Shown here one piece after another: positions 1 to 11,681 of a DNA stretch of 64,000 bases. Where the stretch lies: assembly GCF_027580225.2 (NCBI RefSeq), contig NC_073361.2, positions 32,195,501 to 32,259,500 of the forward strand, written 5' to 3'. The number at the start of each line of letters is the position of its first letter. The stretch's first letter is position 1. A program made the translations under genes and the position numbers. This stretch comes from Misgurnus anguillicaudatus. Lineage: Eukaryota; Chordata; Actinopteri; Cypriniformes; Cobitidae. The notes below the pieces were generated by a model. The model was given only the letters and a program-made list of their open reading frames with translations, was not told the origin of the DNA and did no database searches.

Positions 1-1320
1 AGGGTAATTTACATGAAAGTGTCTCTGATCTAGAAACAGTTGTACATAACAAATGCAAATTGTGCTAGTAGATAACATTCAAAGTCAATAAAAAGATGCA
101 AATAGACGCAAACTCAGGCAGGGCGATGCAAATGACGCTATTCATCTCAAACGCGTTTTCGCACAAGTTGAAAATATTCAATTCCAGTGGCGGTTCTTCC
201 AAGGGAGGCCCGTGCCTCTGTAGACATGTCCCTGGCCACCCCTGTGCCCCTCTAGCTCACTTGACATTGGGACACTGTTCACTTATTCTCCTGTGAGATG
301 GCTGCTTAAGCGCGTTGTGATCATTCACAGCTGTTAAAAAAAAAAACATCTCGCTGACTTTTTGAAACAGTACATTGTGAAAAGCGCTGTAATTATGCTC
401 TTATATATGTGCATAAAATTGGAGGAATATAATTAAATTTTACATATAAAAATATTTTTGCAATTTAAAATACATATTATTTTAAATATTGAGTAGATTG
501 TGGTCCCTAACTGTTTAGCGATGTATGTTTATATTAAAACTAAAACAAACGTTTGTCTTTATAAAAGTTCGCATTTCGTGAAGTTTATTGGGTAGCCTGT
601 GTGATTTTCGTTTGGAGAGCTTCAGAAAAGATCACGTGTTTTCCGGTAATGGAACATAGGGACCATCGACGCTCACTGATTTTTGAGTTGCATTGTGGGA
701 ATTTTTAGGTAACAAACATTTCAGGGCACTGAAAGGATTTTGCGATTACGAAATACGTGTTCGGAGTGTCGTGTGTGATCTAACAAACTGAACTAATAAA
801 CACCAGCAAACAACATTGTAAGTTGGTAATTGCTTGAATTTATGGATGGGAATCACAAACTTACTGTGAGATACAACAAGCATATAGACTAGACATACAC
901 TAAAGATTAGATTTTAATGACAGTGATGAGATACAAAATATGATTTATGTATTTTTGACGTGATTCAAACCCCTACGTGGGGTCTTTATCATGTTTATAC
1001 CTGTACGAGTGTGGCACAAAATATGCGTGTCACTGATCAAACCAAACCACCAATCACAGGTGTGAAGCCCAAAGTCTTTAAAGTAAACTTGACCATTGAG
1101 TGCTTTATCCGTACCTTAGATTTGAGTCTGAATAAACGTAGCACACCTTTGCACACCTTGTGGCCAGTAGGGGGCCCCCAAGCCTGTGGGCTCCCACGCA
1201 ATTGCATGGTTTGTGTTGTGGGTAAATGTCACCACCAGGGGCTGGCTGTGTTTGACTAAGCCACGCCCCTTTTTAACTCCCACCTCGAGGAGGTCCCCAA
1301 AGCCGACCCAATGAGCAGAC
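1..1320. other. Non-coding stretch, no gene recognised
   Basis: AT-rich DNA with no convincing exon. At about 185 the sequence CAGTGGCGGTTCT looks like a hAT terminal repeat, but no matching end was found. Bases 11-45 resemble part of the exon 2 sequence of the GTPase genes further on (a GAAAGNG..CTGATCT.GAAACAG core), without an in-frame ATG; this may be a relic or chance. Confidence 0.4.
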
Positions 1321-1658
1321 AAACACGGAGACAGGTGAGTAAAATTTAAAACAAGCTTTATTGAATTTTTAAATACTTAAAAGGACTGGGGAAATTGGGG
1401 AAGGGAAATTTAAAACTAATGGCTCCTTCTACTCCCTCCAGGGGACTACAGCCACGGGTGACAGGGATGGAAACAACAGGGGTGCCAACCACCATCAACG
1501 GGGGCAAGGGGGAAACGTCAGGCTCCCGCCTGGACCCTGCTGGCCGTGGCGCCCTCCTTCTTCTCTCCTGGAGGCAGACAATTTCTGGTGTGGCTGGTAG
1601 GGATCTTTCCCACTGTCCGTGCCCAATGGCTCACTCTCGCCTTCTTCTCTCTCCACAG

Positions 1659-2404
1659 GCGGCCACTAGGACGACAGAGACACTGTTACTGACTTTGAAA
1701 TGGGTCTCACCGGCTCCCTGCTCACAGCTTCCTGGGTAAGTATCACGTTCACCGTCGGTTCCTCAATAATTCACTCTCGTTTTCCTCTCTCTCTCCACAG
1801 GTGATCGCTAAGACACAGAGACACCGTTATTGGCCTTTGAATGGTTCTCACCAGCTCCGCTGCTTACAGCTTCTGGGTAAGTATCACGTTCACCGTCGGT
1901 TCCTCAATAATTCACTCTCGTTTTCCTCTCTCTCTCCACAGGTGATCGCTAGGACACAGAAACACTGTTATTGGTCTTTGAATGTTTCTCACCAGCTCCG
2001 CTGCTTACAGCTCCCTGGGGAAGTATCACGTTCACAGTCGGCTCTTTACTGACTCTCCCTCGTTTTCCTCTCTCTCTCCACAGGTGATCGCTAGGACACA
2101 GAAACGCTATTATTGGTCTTTGAATGGTTCTCACCAGCTCCGCTGCTTACAGCTCTCTGGGTAAGTATCACGTTCACAGTCGGCTCTTTACTGGCTCTTG
2201 CTCTCGTTTTCCTCTCTCTCTCCACAGGTGATCGCAGCTCCGCTGCTTACAGCTCTCTGGGTAAGTATCACGTTCACAGTCGGCTCTTTAGTGACTCTCC
2301 CTCTCGTTTTCCTCTCTCTCTCCACAGGTGATCGCTCGGACACAGAAACACTGTTATTGGTCTTTGAATGGTCCTCACCAGCTCCGCTGCTTACAGCTCT
2401 CTGA
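1659..2404. repeat. Tandem array, about 142 bp unit, 5-6 copies
   Basis: Units start at 1659, 1801, 1942, 2084, 2228 and 2328. Each has a 76-77 bp block (33 bp in the fifth, by deletion) preceded by a pyrimidine tract ending CTCTCTCCACAG and followed by GTAAGTATCACG, so each unit looks like acceptor + mini-exon + donor. The donor is mutated in unit 3 (GGAAGT). The spacing (141-144 bp) is not a multiple of three, so it is not a protein repeat. Confidence 0.85.
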
Positions 2405-2440
2405 GTAAGTATCGTGTTCACAGTCGGCTCTTTACTGTTG

Positions 2441-2821
2441 GTCAGCAGGGGGGCGAAGGTCACACACCACCTCGCCGGGTCGAACGCTGCCCTATCCCCA
2501 CTGTCCGTAGGCCGATCGAATCCCGGATAGGGGCGCCCTTTCGTAGAGACCACGGGGGCAGCGGACCCGTTCGCCTCCGACTCTGCGACAATACAAACAC
2601 AGGTAAGCTTACACCACAAATGCTTTTAAGATGTTACTCACAGTCGGTTCTTCTGTAGGTCAGCAGGGGGGGCGAAGGTCACACACCACCTCGCCGGGTC
2701 GAGCGCTGCCCTATCCCCACTGTCCGTAGGCTGATCGAATCCCAGATAGGGGCGCCCTTTCGTAGAGACCACGGGGGTAGCGGACCCGTTCGCCTCCGAC
2801 TCTGCGACAATGCAAACACAG
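2441..2821. repeat. Direct repeat, two copies 218 bp apart
   Basis: The block starting GTCAGCAGGGG occurs at 2441 and again at 2659 with few differences, each about 163 bp and ending CAAACACAG followed by (G/A)TAAGC. It continues the mini-exon-like arrangement of the array upstream. Confidence 0.8.
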
Positions 2822-4081
2822 ATAAGCTCACACCACAAATGCTTCTAATATAATACTCACGGTCCTCCCCAGCTCTTGGCCTGCGTCTCTTCGTACTCGT
2901 AAAACAGCACACAGTGTATAATAGCAATGAGGTCCACGGTCGTTGGCCCCTCCGTCCTCCTTCCAGGGGAGAGAATGGATGGTGCGGGGTTTCTCTGACA
3001 AGACACACAGCAACCCACAGCAAATACACAGCACCACTCTAACGTGAAAAAGCTTATGATATGTAAAATCTCACTCACCACACTGCAAGTGCAACACCAC
3101 AAGGGAAACGCCCGGTCTCTTCCCCTGTGCTTGGGGCTAACGTAGAGGCGATGGCAAAACGACCAGACCAAAGTCGCGTCGCGGTGGCTGTATGAAATGT
3201 ATGCTTCTAGCGGCTCGCCTACCACGCTAATGATAGGGGTAGGGCCGCCTTCCTAATCCTGGAGGATTCCAACGAATCCCATAATGCAAGTTTCTGCTAG
3301 TTATACTACACCACGGGCATACTCACAGCGGATAGCCTTTGTGTACGTTGTGCAATGCGATCAAATCGCTTCTCGCTTTACTCCTTCCAAATTACTAGTT
3401 GGACCGGAGTTCCTTCTCCACCCGTAGGGTTGTTCCTTAAATCCAGCCGGTCCACCGTAACTGCAACAAGAGAAGAGGGAAGAGGGAGAGATATATCCAG
3501 TCACCACGTCTAACAATGAGCACAGCTCCGTTCCTCAGCACACACTTCGACCTCCAACTGTCATCTAACTGTGCTTTTTGTACTTCTCCTTACACTCCCG
3601 TTATCCAATAACCCGGCGATCTCGTTAACTAGGCACAGCTGTGCTCAATCCGCTGATTACAGCCTTCGCAAAACTGCCGGATGTCCGGTGTTTCCATTTT
3701 TCCGGTCGGGGCGGAAACATCCGGGCGGAACCAACTTCTTCAATTTTTGGTTCCGCCCTGAAAAGTCGTCACCTCGTGACATCAACACACCACTGTATAT
3801 AGCAGCAGTTTCCTGGACAGAGTGTAGGTTAATCTAGGACTAGGCCTTCAGGTTATTTATCAGCCTATCACAAGATGAGCCACACAACCCCTATTAATAA
3901 CCATTTTTTACATAATGGCTGTGTCAATAATATAACTGTGTTTATGAGGTAGTAATGATGAGATTTTTTGTTGAGGTGAATTCTCTGGTGTATTGCTGGG
4001 AGACAGGGGGTATGGCTGTCTGCCTTTTTTCCTGACACCTTTCACAGACCCCCAGGAAGCACAGCAGGCCTACAACTATGC

Positions 4082-6068
4082 CAGGGGCATTGCTAGACAT
4101 AAAGCTCTACTGGGGCACAGGTCCCCCATTTTTTGCTGACTTTTTTTGAAAGCCTGCTGTGTGCAAGAAGTGTGCAACACTTACAATGTCCTTTGCTTAA
4201 CCCACTATTCTACAGTGCAACAGTTACTGCGAAATATATGAAGAGTTTGGTTCCAAAACGCGATAAACGCCATTTTTGAAAAAAATGAGTTACTGCCAAA
4301 ATCAGTATTATATCAGGTCAGTAGTTAAAAGTAAATTCTTAATTTTACGCAAAATCCAATATCCGCCGTGTTATTCTGTCATCTTTTCTCCCTTTTTTCC
4401 CAAAATGCGATAAACGCCACTGCTCCTTTTTTACAGAACGCAATAAATCCATTTCTGATATTACAGCCCACCAGTCACGCAATCAATGGCGGACGCGCTG
4501 AGTCCACGAAGTCCTAGTTTTCCTCATCTACTTTGTACTTCGTGATCAACAAACAAAACAAAATAATACTTTAATTGCATCGCTAAACCTGTGATGGTTT
4601 TCTGTGATGGGAAAGAAACGTAAGCCATCAACATCTAATAATTTCCCTGAGAGGCACTCGGGAGACGGGTGCTTGTTCTCCCGACAACATCAAGCTTCTT
4701 ATGCTAACACATTGACCCCAGAGGATCTTATGAAAAACTTTACATTATTTTACTCAAAGTCAACGAAAATCGAGCAGGACCAAAAACATTTTACAGCTGA
4801 TCGCTGTGAAAGACGTTAAGCGAAGACGTCAAGTAACCGCAATGACAGGGTTCTTAATATGACAAAGTAAGTGTTTTGATTAATAACATTAATGTTTATA
4901 TTTTTAATTACTGTGTACAACTAGTCAACTAAATGAATATAAGATGGCAAAGATGAATGCACATTTATATAGGCTATTGATTCAATAGATTTATAGCATT
5001 TTGAATAAAAACTTGTCATGGATTTATTGCATTTTGTGGAAAAAATTATCCGTTTTTATAATAAATCTTTGAAAATCAACTTATGGATTAGAATTTTTTA
5101 TGTTTTTATAACCTAAAGATGCTATGTGAAAGTTTGTAACAGAAAATAGTTGTTTTCATCTTGTCACTTTCTTGGTATAGAAAACACGTTTTTACCGAAA
5201 TTTGTCAAAATGGATTTATTGCGTTTTGGAACCAAACTCTTCATATATATATATATATATACAAGCGTATATAAGTGTAATCTTCATCATACCTAACATT
5301 ATTAACATGTTTGGAAATAATGACAGCAGAGAAATATTTTCTACATTATACAATGATAGCAATGATTCATAAATTATTTTTACAAGAATATTTTAAGAAA
5401 CCAGTCATTTTATGACTGCTATACTAAATACTCTCAGTCATAGTTTCTGCTTACTGTTATGTAAGTTAGTGTCCTAGAGTTAAATATTAGTAAACTAAAT
5501 ATTAATTTCATATCTGAAAATACAGTACAGTATAACACATACATCTGTTGATTTTCTCAGCAACAATGCAATTCTATAGACTTGACAAGAGGTTTTCCTG
5601 AGATTTGTTTGATAATGTTTGAGACCTGACAGGGTGATGATGTAGTTTGTCTTACATCCCTTAAACCCATCATCTCTCCAAAACATTTCTGATGTACATC
5701 TACAGAAGCCAATAATGATCGAGTCAAAATAAGATTAGCATTATTGTTTAGAAACTTACTTTAGTCTCGTCATGTTTCATAAGCTAACTCAATCGCGTGG
5801 CGTCACCTTTTAAATGGGTTGCGCGCAAATGAATGCAAAGACGTGCACGGACATGGATACGTGCGTGCATGCGTCAATGCGACTGCTTTGTCGCTTTTAC
5901 AAGCCTAAATTGGGTAACAACTTTGCATAAAGATCCGTTTTTGCCGCAATTGTCTTTGTAAAGGATTGCACTAGTTAACTGCTAAAATTTAAACTTGAGA
6001 TTTACATCGGTGCAAAGATTTATACTGGGGGCACGTGCCCCAGTAAAAGGGGTCTAGCGACGCCCCTG
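4082..6068. mobile_element. hAT DNA transposon, non-autonomous, 1,987 bp, inside the Harbinger transposase
   Basis: The ends are CAGGGGCATTGCTAG and, inverted, CAGGGGCGTCGCTAG, followed inward by a shared TACTGGGGCAC block, so the inverted repeats span about 45 bp. The element is flanked by a perfect 8-bp duplication AACTATGC (4074-4081 and 6069-6076), diagnostic of hAT. No transposase frame is seen inside; it carries another terminal-repeat element at 4233-5250. Confidence 0.92.
4233..5250. mobile_element. Nested terminal-inverted-repeat element, about 1.0 kb
   Basis: The ends ATATATGAAGAGTTTGGTTC and its inverse (5225-5250) match closely over about 40 bp, bordered by TATATA. A motif like ATGGATTTATTGCGTTTT or its inverse recurs at about 4256, 4402, 4437, 5017 and 5209, as expected of subterminal transposase-binding repeats. 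A short frame at 4604-4819 shows no known domain. Confidence 0.75.
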
Positions 6069-6341
6069 AACTATGCCCATGCCAGGACCAGGGCCAGAGT
6101 TGAAATGACCTTTGGCCTCCTGAAGGCACGCTCTCACTGCCTTCACAAATTAAGGGTCAGCCCTGTGAGGGTATGTGACATTACTGTGGCTTGTGGTGTC
6201 CTCCACAATGTGGCCTGCCTGAGGAAGGAGAGGGCCCCCAGAGTGCCGCCAGCCATGCACTGGGACAATCCGGAAATCTTCCCTGATGACGACAGTGGTC
6301 GGCTGCTGAGGGACCAATATGTGTTGAATTATTTTAGGTAG

Positions 6342-6850
6342 TATGTGTGCTTTCATTTTTTTTTTTTTTTTTTATTGATTTGGCCTCTTTTGATGTTTGT
6401 GCCGTATACTGTGTGTATACTGTTTGTAATACAAGCTTGCAGGGAGGCTACTGCATCCATTAATTGTCTTGTTTTCAGTTGTCTGAAATTGTGTTCAGTT
6501 AATGTGTATGGATTTGTCCTGCATTTATTTCAGTGTGCAGACATGCAGGGTGTGTTATATACAGACCTTTGAACTTGTATTTATCCTTTGGGTGTATAAT
6601 ATGATTTTATTCTGTGCTTTCCATCTTGTAGAGTCACTGTGTGACTTCAGTTTCGAAAGGAGCTGATGGTTTACCTGCTTTGTTTTGTCCTTATTCAATA
6701 AAGAAACAGAATGTTACACTTTGTGCTTTTATATTTATATGGAATGTGTATTTTATATGACAGAGTATAAGGGCCACACAGAGGAAAGGAGAAAGTCATG
6801 CATTTGAGACTGGTTCTTTCTGTGGAAAGATGCGTATTGTTTTTACAGTC
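6342..6850 (+). other. 3' untranslated region of the Harbinger transposase
   Basis: AT-rich, non-coding, with AATAAA at 6697-6702. Nothing else is seen. Confidence 0.55.
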
Positions 6851-7440
6851 CTGTGCCCGGTTGCATGAAACTCCTTAAGTGAGGGTTTCCCTGAGGGGAA
6901 AAAAATCCCTGAGGTAAGGGATTTCTTTAAGAGCATTGCAACAAAGGTCTTAACTGTCACCCTTACCTAAGTGTTTATACTAAGTATTTTACGGTAGTCT
7001 CTGCCAAAACACGGCAGCGGAGAAGCGGTTGCTATAGTTACAAAATCTCACAGCGTAAACAAATCAATGCACGCAGCTCAACAGACGGCGGATTTGTGTA
7101 CAATGAAACATCGCAAATAACAGACTGTAAAGTGCCGCATGTATAAAACCTCAAAGTAATTCAAACTTAAAGCACTTTAAATTGACGGACGATTAAACCA
7201 CTATTCTCCTAATAAATGCGCGTCACTTTTCTCTAGGGATTATTTCAATCGTTAGAAATGCACGTTGGTACTTCATTTTCTTAAATAACCATAACATCAG
7301 CCATCGAGTGTGATGTTAAGGGACCTGTTATAATCCCTTAAGTTTTTAAGGGAAAATGGGACATAAGGACTTTGTAGCAACGCATAGCAAACTTTAGGTA
7401 ATACTTAAGCATTTAAGGGTAAATACTTATTGACAGCCTT
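6850..7440. repeat. Foldback-like repeat with AAGGG motifs
   Basis: Segments such as CTTAAGTGAGGG, GGTAAGGGATTT and GCATTGCAACAAAG (6875-6960) have inverted partners at about 7320-7435 (AAGGGAAAATGGGACATAAG, GTAGCAACGCATAGC). It may be a Harbinger-type MITE or the distal end of the element upstream. No gene is seen. Confidence 0.45.
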
Positions 7441-8110
7441 AAAGGATTAGTCCATTTTCTTAAAAGAAAAATCCAGACAATCCACTCACCACCATGTCAT
7501 CCAAAACGCCGATGTCCCTCCCCGTTCAGTCGAGAAGAAACCACGTTTTTTGAAGAAAACATTGCAGAATCCCTCCCATTCCAATGGACTCCAACAGAAC
7601 CCAACATCCAACACTCAACTCAACACCCAACAGTTCTTTTCAACGGAGCCCCAAAGGACCACAAACAATCCCAAACGAGGCATAAGTGTCTTATCTAGCG
7701 AAACGATTGTCATTTTTGACAACAAAAACAACAAACATACACTTCCAAAGCACAACTTCTCGTCGTGTAGATCCGGTCGTGATGCGCCAGCTGACCCCAC
7801 TACGTCACCGCAATACGTCATGACATCAAGAGGTCACAGAGGACGAACGCGAAACTCCGCCCCAGTGTTTACAACTGTTGAGAAAGAGGACCGTTCCTAC
7901 GTTGTTGTATGTGGAATGATACTAATTAATATCTTTGTGGCAGTTTATTGTTTAAAATGGTCCGCAAATGTGCGTTTTATATATGTAACACGTGACCTCC
8001 CTACGTCACTACGCATTTACGTTAGATCGGGCTGGACCGGACCTTATTCTAACAACTGTCCTCCTCTAAAACAGCAAGTTACAATATTACGACTTCATTC
8101 TCTGTCTGTT
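7440..8110. repeat. Dispersed repeat (family R1), partial copy
   Basis: This block shares stretches with the repeat at 33.7-36.0 kb: the TTCAGTCGAG, TTTTTTGA.GAAAACATT, GTCTTATCTAG.GAAAC and CACAA.TTCTC segments, and the AACACGTGACC / TTTAAAATGG tail. The long open frame 7550-8152 runs across it and is not conserved in the other copy, so it is not called a gene. Confidence 0.7.
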
Positions 8111-8159
8111 TTTTTCCTCTGTGGCCCTAATGTTCTATCATTTTATATATAGCCTTATA

Positions 8160-9330
8160 GTCTATTGGAAAGTGTAAATTATCTAATGATAGCAACATCA
8201 TCTAAAAAGCATAATTTTCCCAAAATTATTTAAATTAATGATCACAAATATTAAAAAATGACAGTGGGTCTAGTTATATGTGATAACAATGTATATTGGC
8301 CAGTGAAATAACTATTGGTTTCCATTTGTGGTGACTGCTGACTGACTAAGGGATGAGATTAAATAGATCCTGGAATTTAGCCTGGTCCGGAGCAGGTAGC
8401 TCCACAGAATAGATCTCCGTGGTAATTTATACCATAACATATAATATCATAAGATTTATTTTCTGGACGCAAAGCAAACATGTAAAGCTTAGTTTTATAA
8501 TAAAGCTTTGATTTTGTTTATGTAATTGTCTTTTACTTTCCATCTCATTCACATCAGTTTTCTGTTTGAGTCCCTAGGTGGCGATGTTTAATAATACTTT
8601 AACAGTTTATTCTGATGAAGGTCTTTATTCTGTCTAATCCCATAAAAAAGATGAACCACAGTCAGGACATTTCTGTAACCCTTTAACATTCATTTACGCT
8701 GTATTCTGAGTCTTACTGTACATCTTAAATGTTTCAGATTTAAAGCTACATGTATAATCACTTCTAATTGACAAAGTGTGACTAAAACAATGTATAATGT
8801 GTTCCTGTAAGTGCACTGATTTAACTAAAATAAGGGTTAAACAACTTTATGACTGAGTCAGAAGATATCTGAGTCTCTACACTCTAACATAAGACTGTAA
8901 CATGATGTATGAATACAAAATAAAACTTATTTATTCACATATATGTCTCCATTTGTACAAATCAATGCACATTCATTTAAATTCTGAATTTTCAGAATCT
9001 CAAGATATTTGCTCGTGGATAGATAAATATGCATGTATTTATTAATTATTTTGAGTCTAATTTCAACCCATAGCCCCTTACCATGATGGCTAGTTGCACG
9101 TCCCTTTGTATTGTAAACAGTGGTGTCAATATTTCCTTATCAATTTAAGTCTGAATCCAATCTGAAATATTAGTGAAGAGGAGCAGAACCTGTGCAACCA
9201 TGTGTTTTACTTTTCGTTTACGTTTCTTTATTTTAATTTTATTTTTTTGTAGTCGTCTTATCCATTCTATACGCTGTTAGGTATTGTTTAATTACAGACT
9301 AATTTGCAAATCTACGGTAATCACTACAGA
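8160..9330. other. Non-coding AT-rich stretch
   Basis: Neither strand shows an exon, a terminal repeat or a tandem array that I can support. Confidence 0.5.
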
Positions 9331-9332
9331 TA

Positions 9333-9847
9333 GTACACTCTTAAAATGAATGTGTTAAATTAACACATCTTGTGTCTAGTTAAGGACAACACATCTAGTG
9401 TGTTGTCCTTAATTTAACACATCTCTGTGTTATTTTTGGAACAACACACTTTGTGTTGTTTTAACACATCTTGTGTTGTCCCTTTTATTTTTTATGAACT
9501 TAAATGACACTTAATGTGTTAAAAACAACACATAATGTGTTAAATAGTTTAACACAAAGCAATGTGTTAAAATTAACACATCCAGGGTGTGTTAATTTTA
9601 ACACATTGCTTTGTGTTAAACTATTTAACACATTATGTGTTAATTTTAACACATTATGTGTCATTTCGTGCTGATTTAGAGTTCATATAAATAAAAGGGA
9701 CAACACAAGATGTGTTAAAACAACACAAAGTGTGTTATTCCAAAAATAACACAGAGATGTGTTAAGTTAGGGACAACACACTAGATGTGTTGTCCTTAAC
9801 TAGACACAAGATGTGTTAATTTAACACATTCATTTTAAAAGTGTGCT
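9333..9847. mobile_element. Foldback MITE, about 510 bp near-perfect palindrome
   Basis: The whole element is an inverted repeat centred near 9589, with ends CACTCTTAAAATGAATG and its inverse. It is built almost entirely from the motif TGTGTTAA/TTAACACA and its variants. The strand could fold into one long hairpin. A shorter relative lies at 11420-11655. Confidence 0.9.
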
Positions 9848-9849
9848 AT

Positions 9850-10280
9850 ACTAGATACTGCTTTCTGATCTTTTAAAAATATCAGAACACAATAGCTTAT
9901 TTTATTTACTTCAATGTTACTTACTGCATAGTGTATAACCATTGTTAAGGTGGATTCACTGCAGGTTCAAGCTGTAGGAATGCTGAATTGACAAAAAACC
10001 CTTAACAGCAAGATGATGTAAAACTGTGTATTTCTCGTCAATTACCACCCTTCTACTGCTTATACCAGTGATGGAAATAAGTGCAATTATTATAATGAAA
10101 TAAATTATATGGCATTGCCAGAATATACATCTATTGTATTATACCATTTAATATAAATTCACTAAACAAAATTGATAACAAATATAAACAAGTTGAAAGG
10201 AGAAACATTTTAATAGTACTAACTTAAAGTTACAAATGAAATGGTTACATTATAAATGCATGAAATAGTAAACAATATAT
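9850..10280. other. Non-coding AT-rich stretch
   Basis: Nothing recognisable on either strand. Confidence 0.5.
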
Positions 10281-11284
10281 TGTTGGATCAGGTCTCCACA
10301 CCACAGACAAAATAAAAAACGGACGCCAGATCACGTCAGAAAATATAAGTTTACTTGTTTAACAGGCTTCTGTCAGTTAAGAGGTTGATCAATTGTTGCT
10401 AGAGGAGGGCACAGGCACGACATGAGGCAAAGGTTTAGATGATAAAATAGAACAGAGATTTATTGATGGACAGCTTCAGTTGCATATGTCTCAATGTTCA
10501 AACCTCATTCAAACCTCGTCCCCCAAGGATGAATTCAACATGCACTGTTATACCAAAATGCTTAATAGCAACATCCTACAAACTTTGAGCATCCATAAAC
10601 ATCACAAATGTGAGACAACTATAAGACTGAACAACAATGAAATCAATAAGACATATGAAACAGAAATATAATGAATGAATGAATGAATGAATAATATAAT
10701 AAAATATAGAAATATAATTAATTAATAAATTAATAATAATGTAATAATGAAAATGATAATAATGAAATTGATAATGACAAAATAATATTGAATAATCAAA
10801 TAAACAATTATATGGATAACTAATAATTATAAGATGATTATGATGATTATGTAAATAAATGATTAGGGGAAAAAAATTAAACACAATAATAAAAACATTC
10901 TGCACCTGGGGATCTAAGGTAGGATCTTACAATATGAACAATGAACTGTTTCCAGTTTGTATGAGATTTTACCTAAGACATAAAGATAAAGAAGTAAAGT
11001 GTAAAAGAAAGAGAGCAGAACTGGAAGCTAGGCCTGATGGCCTGAACCCCAGAGCTCAGGTAAAGTTTTTAATTTCCTTTACCATGTGACTAAACCTAAC
11101 TTAATACAGTCAAATTGACCAATCAGAAGACCACCTTTAACCCCACTGTACTGGATAAACAACTCTGCAAATAGTCTGTGATCATTATCAGCATCCCTGT
11201 TAATGGCTTAGGAATGCATATGGTACCTGGTAATCAAATAGCGGTTACGACAAAGAAACAAATACTGTTTATCTCATCCCTACA
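10281..11284 (-). mobile_element. Candidate solo LTR, about 1.0 kb
   Basis: The block starts TGTTGGATCAGG and ends CTCATCCCTACA, the TG..CA borders of an LTR. On the minus strand it has an AATAAA near 10462-10457 towards the 3' end. The flanking bases ATAT / ATAC are only a near match, so the target duplication is not proven. It contains a (GAAT)n run at 10672-10692 and an AT-rich low-complexity core to about 10860. Confidence 0.45.
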
Positions 11285-11419
11285 ATACACATGGAAATAA
11301 ACATGAATATGCAGTACATATAAGTCCTCAAAATAGATACTGTATGTTTAGAACTTAGACTAAATTAGACAAAGCCTGATAGAAGTATCATGCACACACA
11401 TCATCAAATTTTTAATACA

Positions 11420-11655
11420 CTCTAAGAAAGGATGTGTTAATTTTGAACACATTGTTTTATGTCATACCATTTAACAAATTTTCAGTCATTTTGTATTAAT
11501 TTTGTGTTCAAATAACTTAAAGAGACAACACAAGATGTGTTAAATAAAGTCCAATAATTACACAGAAATGTGTCAAGTTAAGGACAACACATTAAATGTG
11601 TTGTCCTTAACTACACAACATGTTTTGTTTTAACACATTCGTTTTAAAAGTCTAT
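11420..11655. mobile_element. Partial copy of the TTAACACA foldback MITE
   Basis: It starts CACTCTAAGAAAGGATGTG and ends TTAACACATTCGTTTTAAAAG, with the GGACAACACATTAAATGTG hairpin of the 9.3 kb element, but the left half is degenerate and shortened. It lies just downstream of GTPase gene 1. Confidence 0.75.
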
Positions 11656-11666
11656 GAAGGTTAGCT

Positions 11667-11681
11667 TTATTCTTATTTATT
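11667..11681 (-). terminator. Poly(A) signals of GTPase gene 1
   Basis: On the minus strand AATAAA occurs at 11681-11676, overlapping the stop codon, and again at 11672-11667, so the 3' untranslated region would be very short. Confidence 0.5.

Larger units (their letters stand above)
1320..3840 (-). mobile_element. Unrecognised repeat unit with exon-like modules, probably a non-autonomous element
   Basis: A CG-richer block than its surroundings. Read on the minus strand it has a TATA-like box (3796-3801), several exon-like modules with good splice signals (acceptors ending CGCAG near 2608 and 2809; donors GTGAGT near 2632, 2862, 3081 and 3336) and an AATAAA signal at 1362-1357. On the plus strand the 1659-2404 part also has splice-like borders, so direction is not settled. 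A hairpin GGGCGGAACCAA / TTGGTTCCGCCC (3723-3734, 3747-3758) lies by the promoter end. No long reading frame, no reverse transcriptase and no integrase were seen. It could be a retroelement LTR region or a non-coding transcribed repeat; I do not recognise the family. Confidence 0.4.
3975..6341 (+). pseudogene. PIF/Harbinger (HARBI1-like) transposase, last exon, split by a hAT insertion
   Basis: The C-terminal part of a Harbinger DDE transposase lies in two pieces, 3975-4081 and 6069-6341. The first piece follows an acceptor (TTGTTGAG) and encodes LLGDRGYGCLPFFLTPF, which holds the second catalytic Asp of the family. The second piece encodes ARTRARVEMTFGLLKAR, which holds the catalytic Glu, then a VLHN motif and the acidic C-terminal tail, ending in TAG at 6339. 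The 8-bp target duplication AACTATGC flanks the intruder; removing it and one duplicate leaves the reading frame intact. An AATAAA at 6697-6702 serves as a likely poly(A) signal. Upstream exons with the first Asp are not recognisable in the window, so the copy is dead. Confidence 0.85.

Noticed and set aside
1659..2404. CRISPR-like array
   Set aside because: Regular repeats without unique spacers in a eukaryotic genome; the units are contiguous tandem copies.
2188..2619. 143-residue minus-strand open frame
   Set aside because: It runs through the 142-bp tandem array and an adjacent duplicate; the unit length changes frame, so there is no protein repeat.
7550..8152. 200-residue open frame
   Set aside because: It lies across a dispersed repeat with another copy at 33.7-36.0 kb in which the frame is not kept; no domain is recognisable.
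10576..10905. 109-residue minus-strand open frame
   Set aside because: Low-complexity AT-rich sequence within a candidate LTR.
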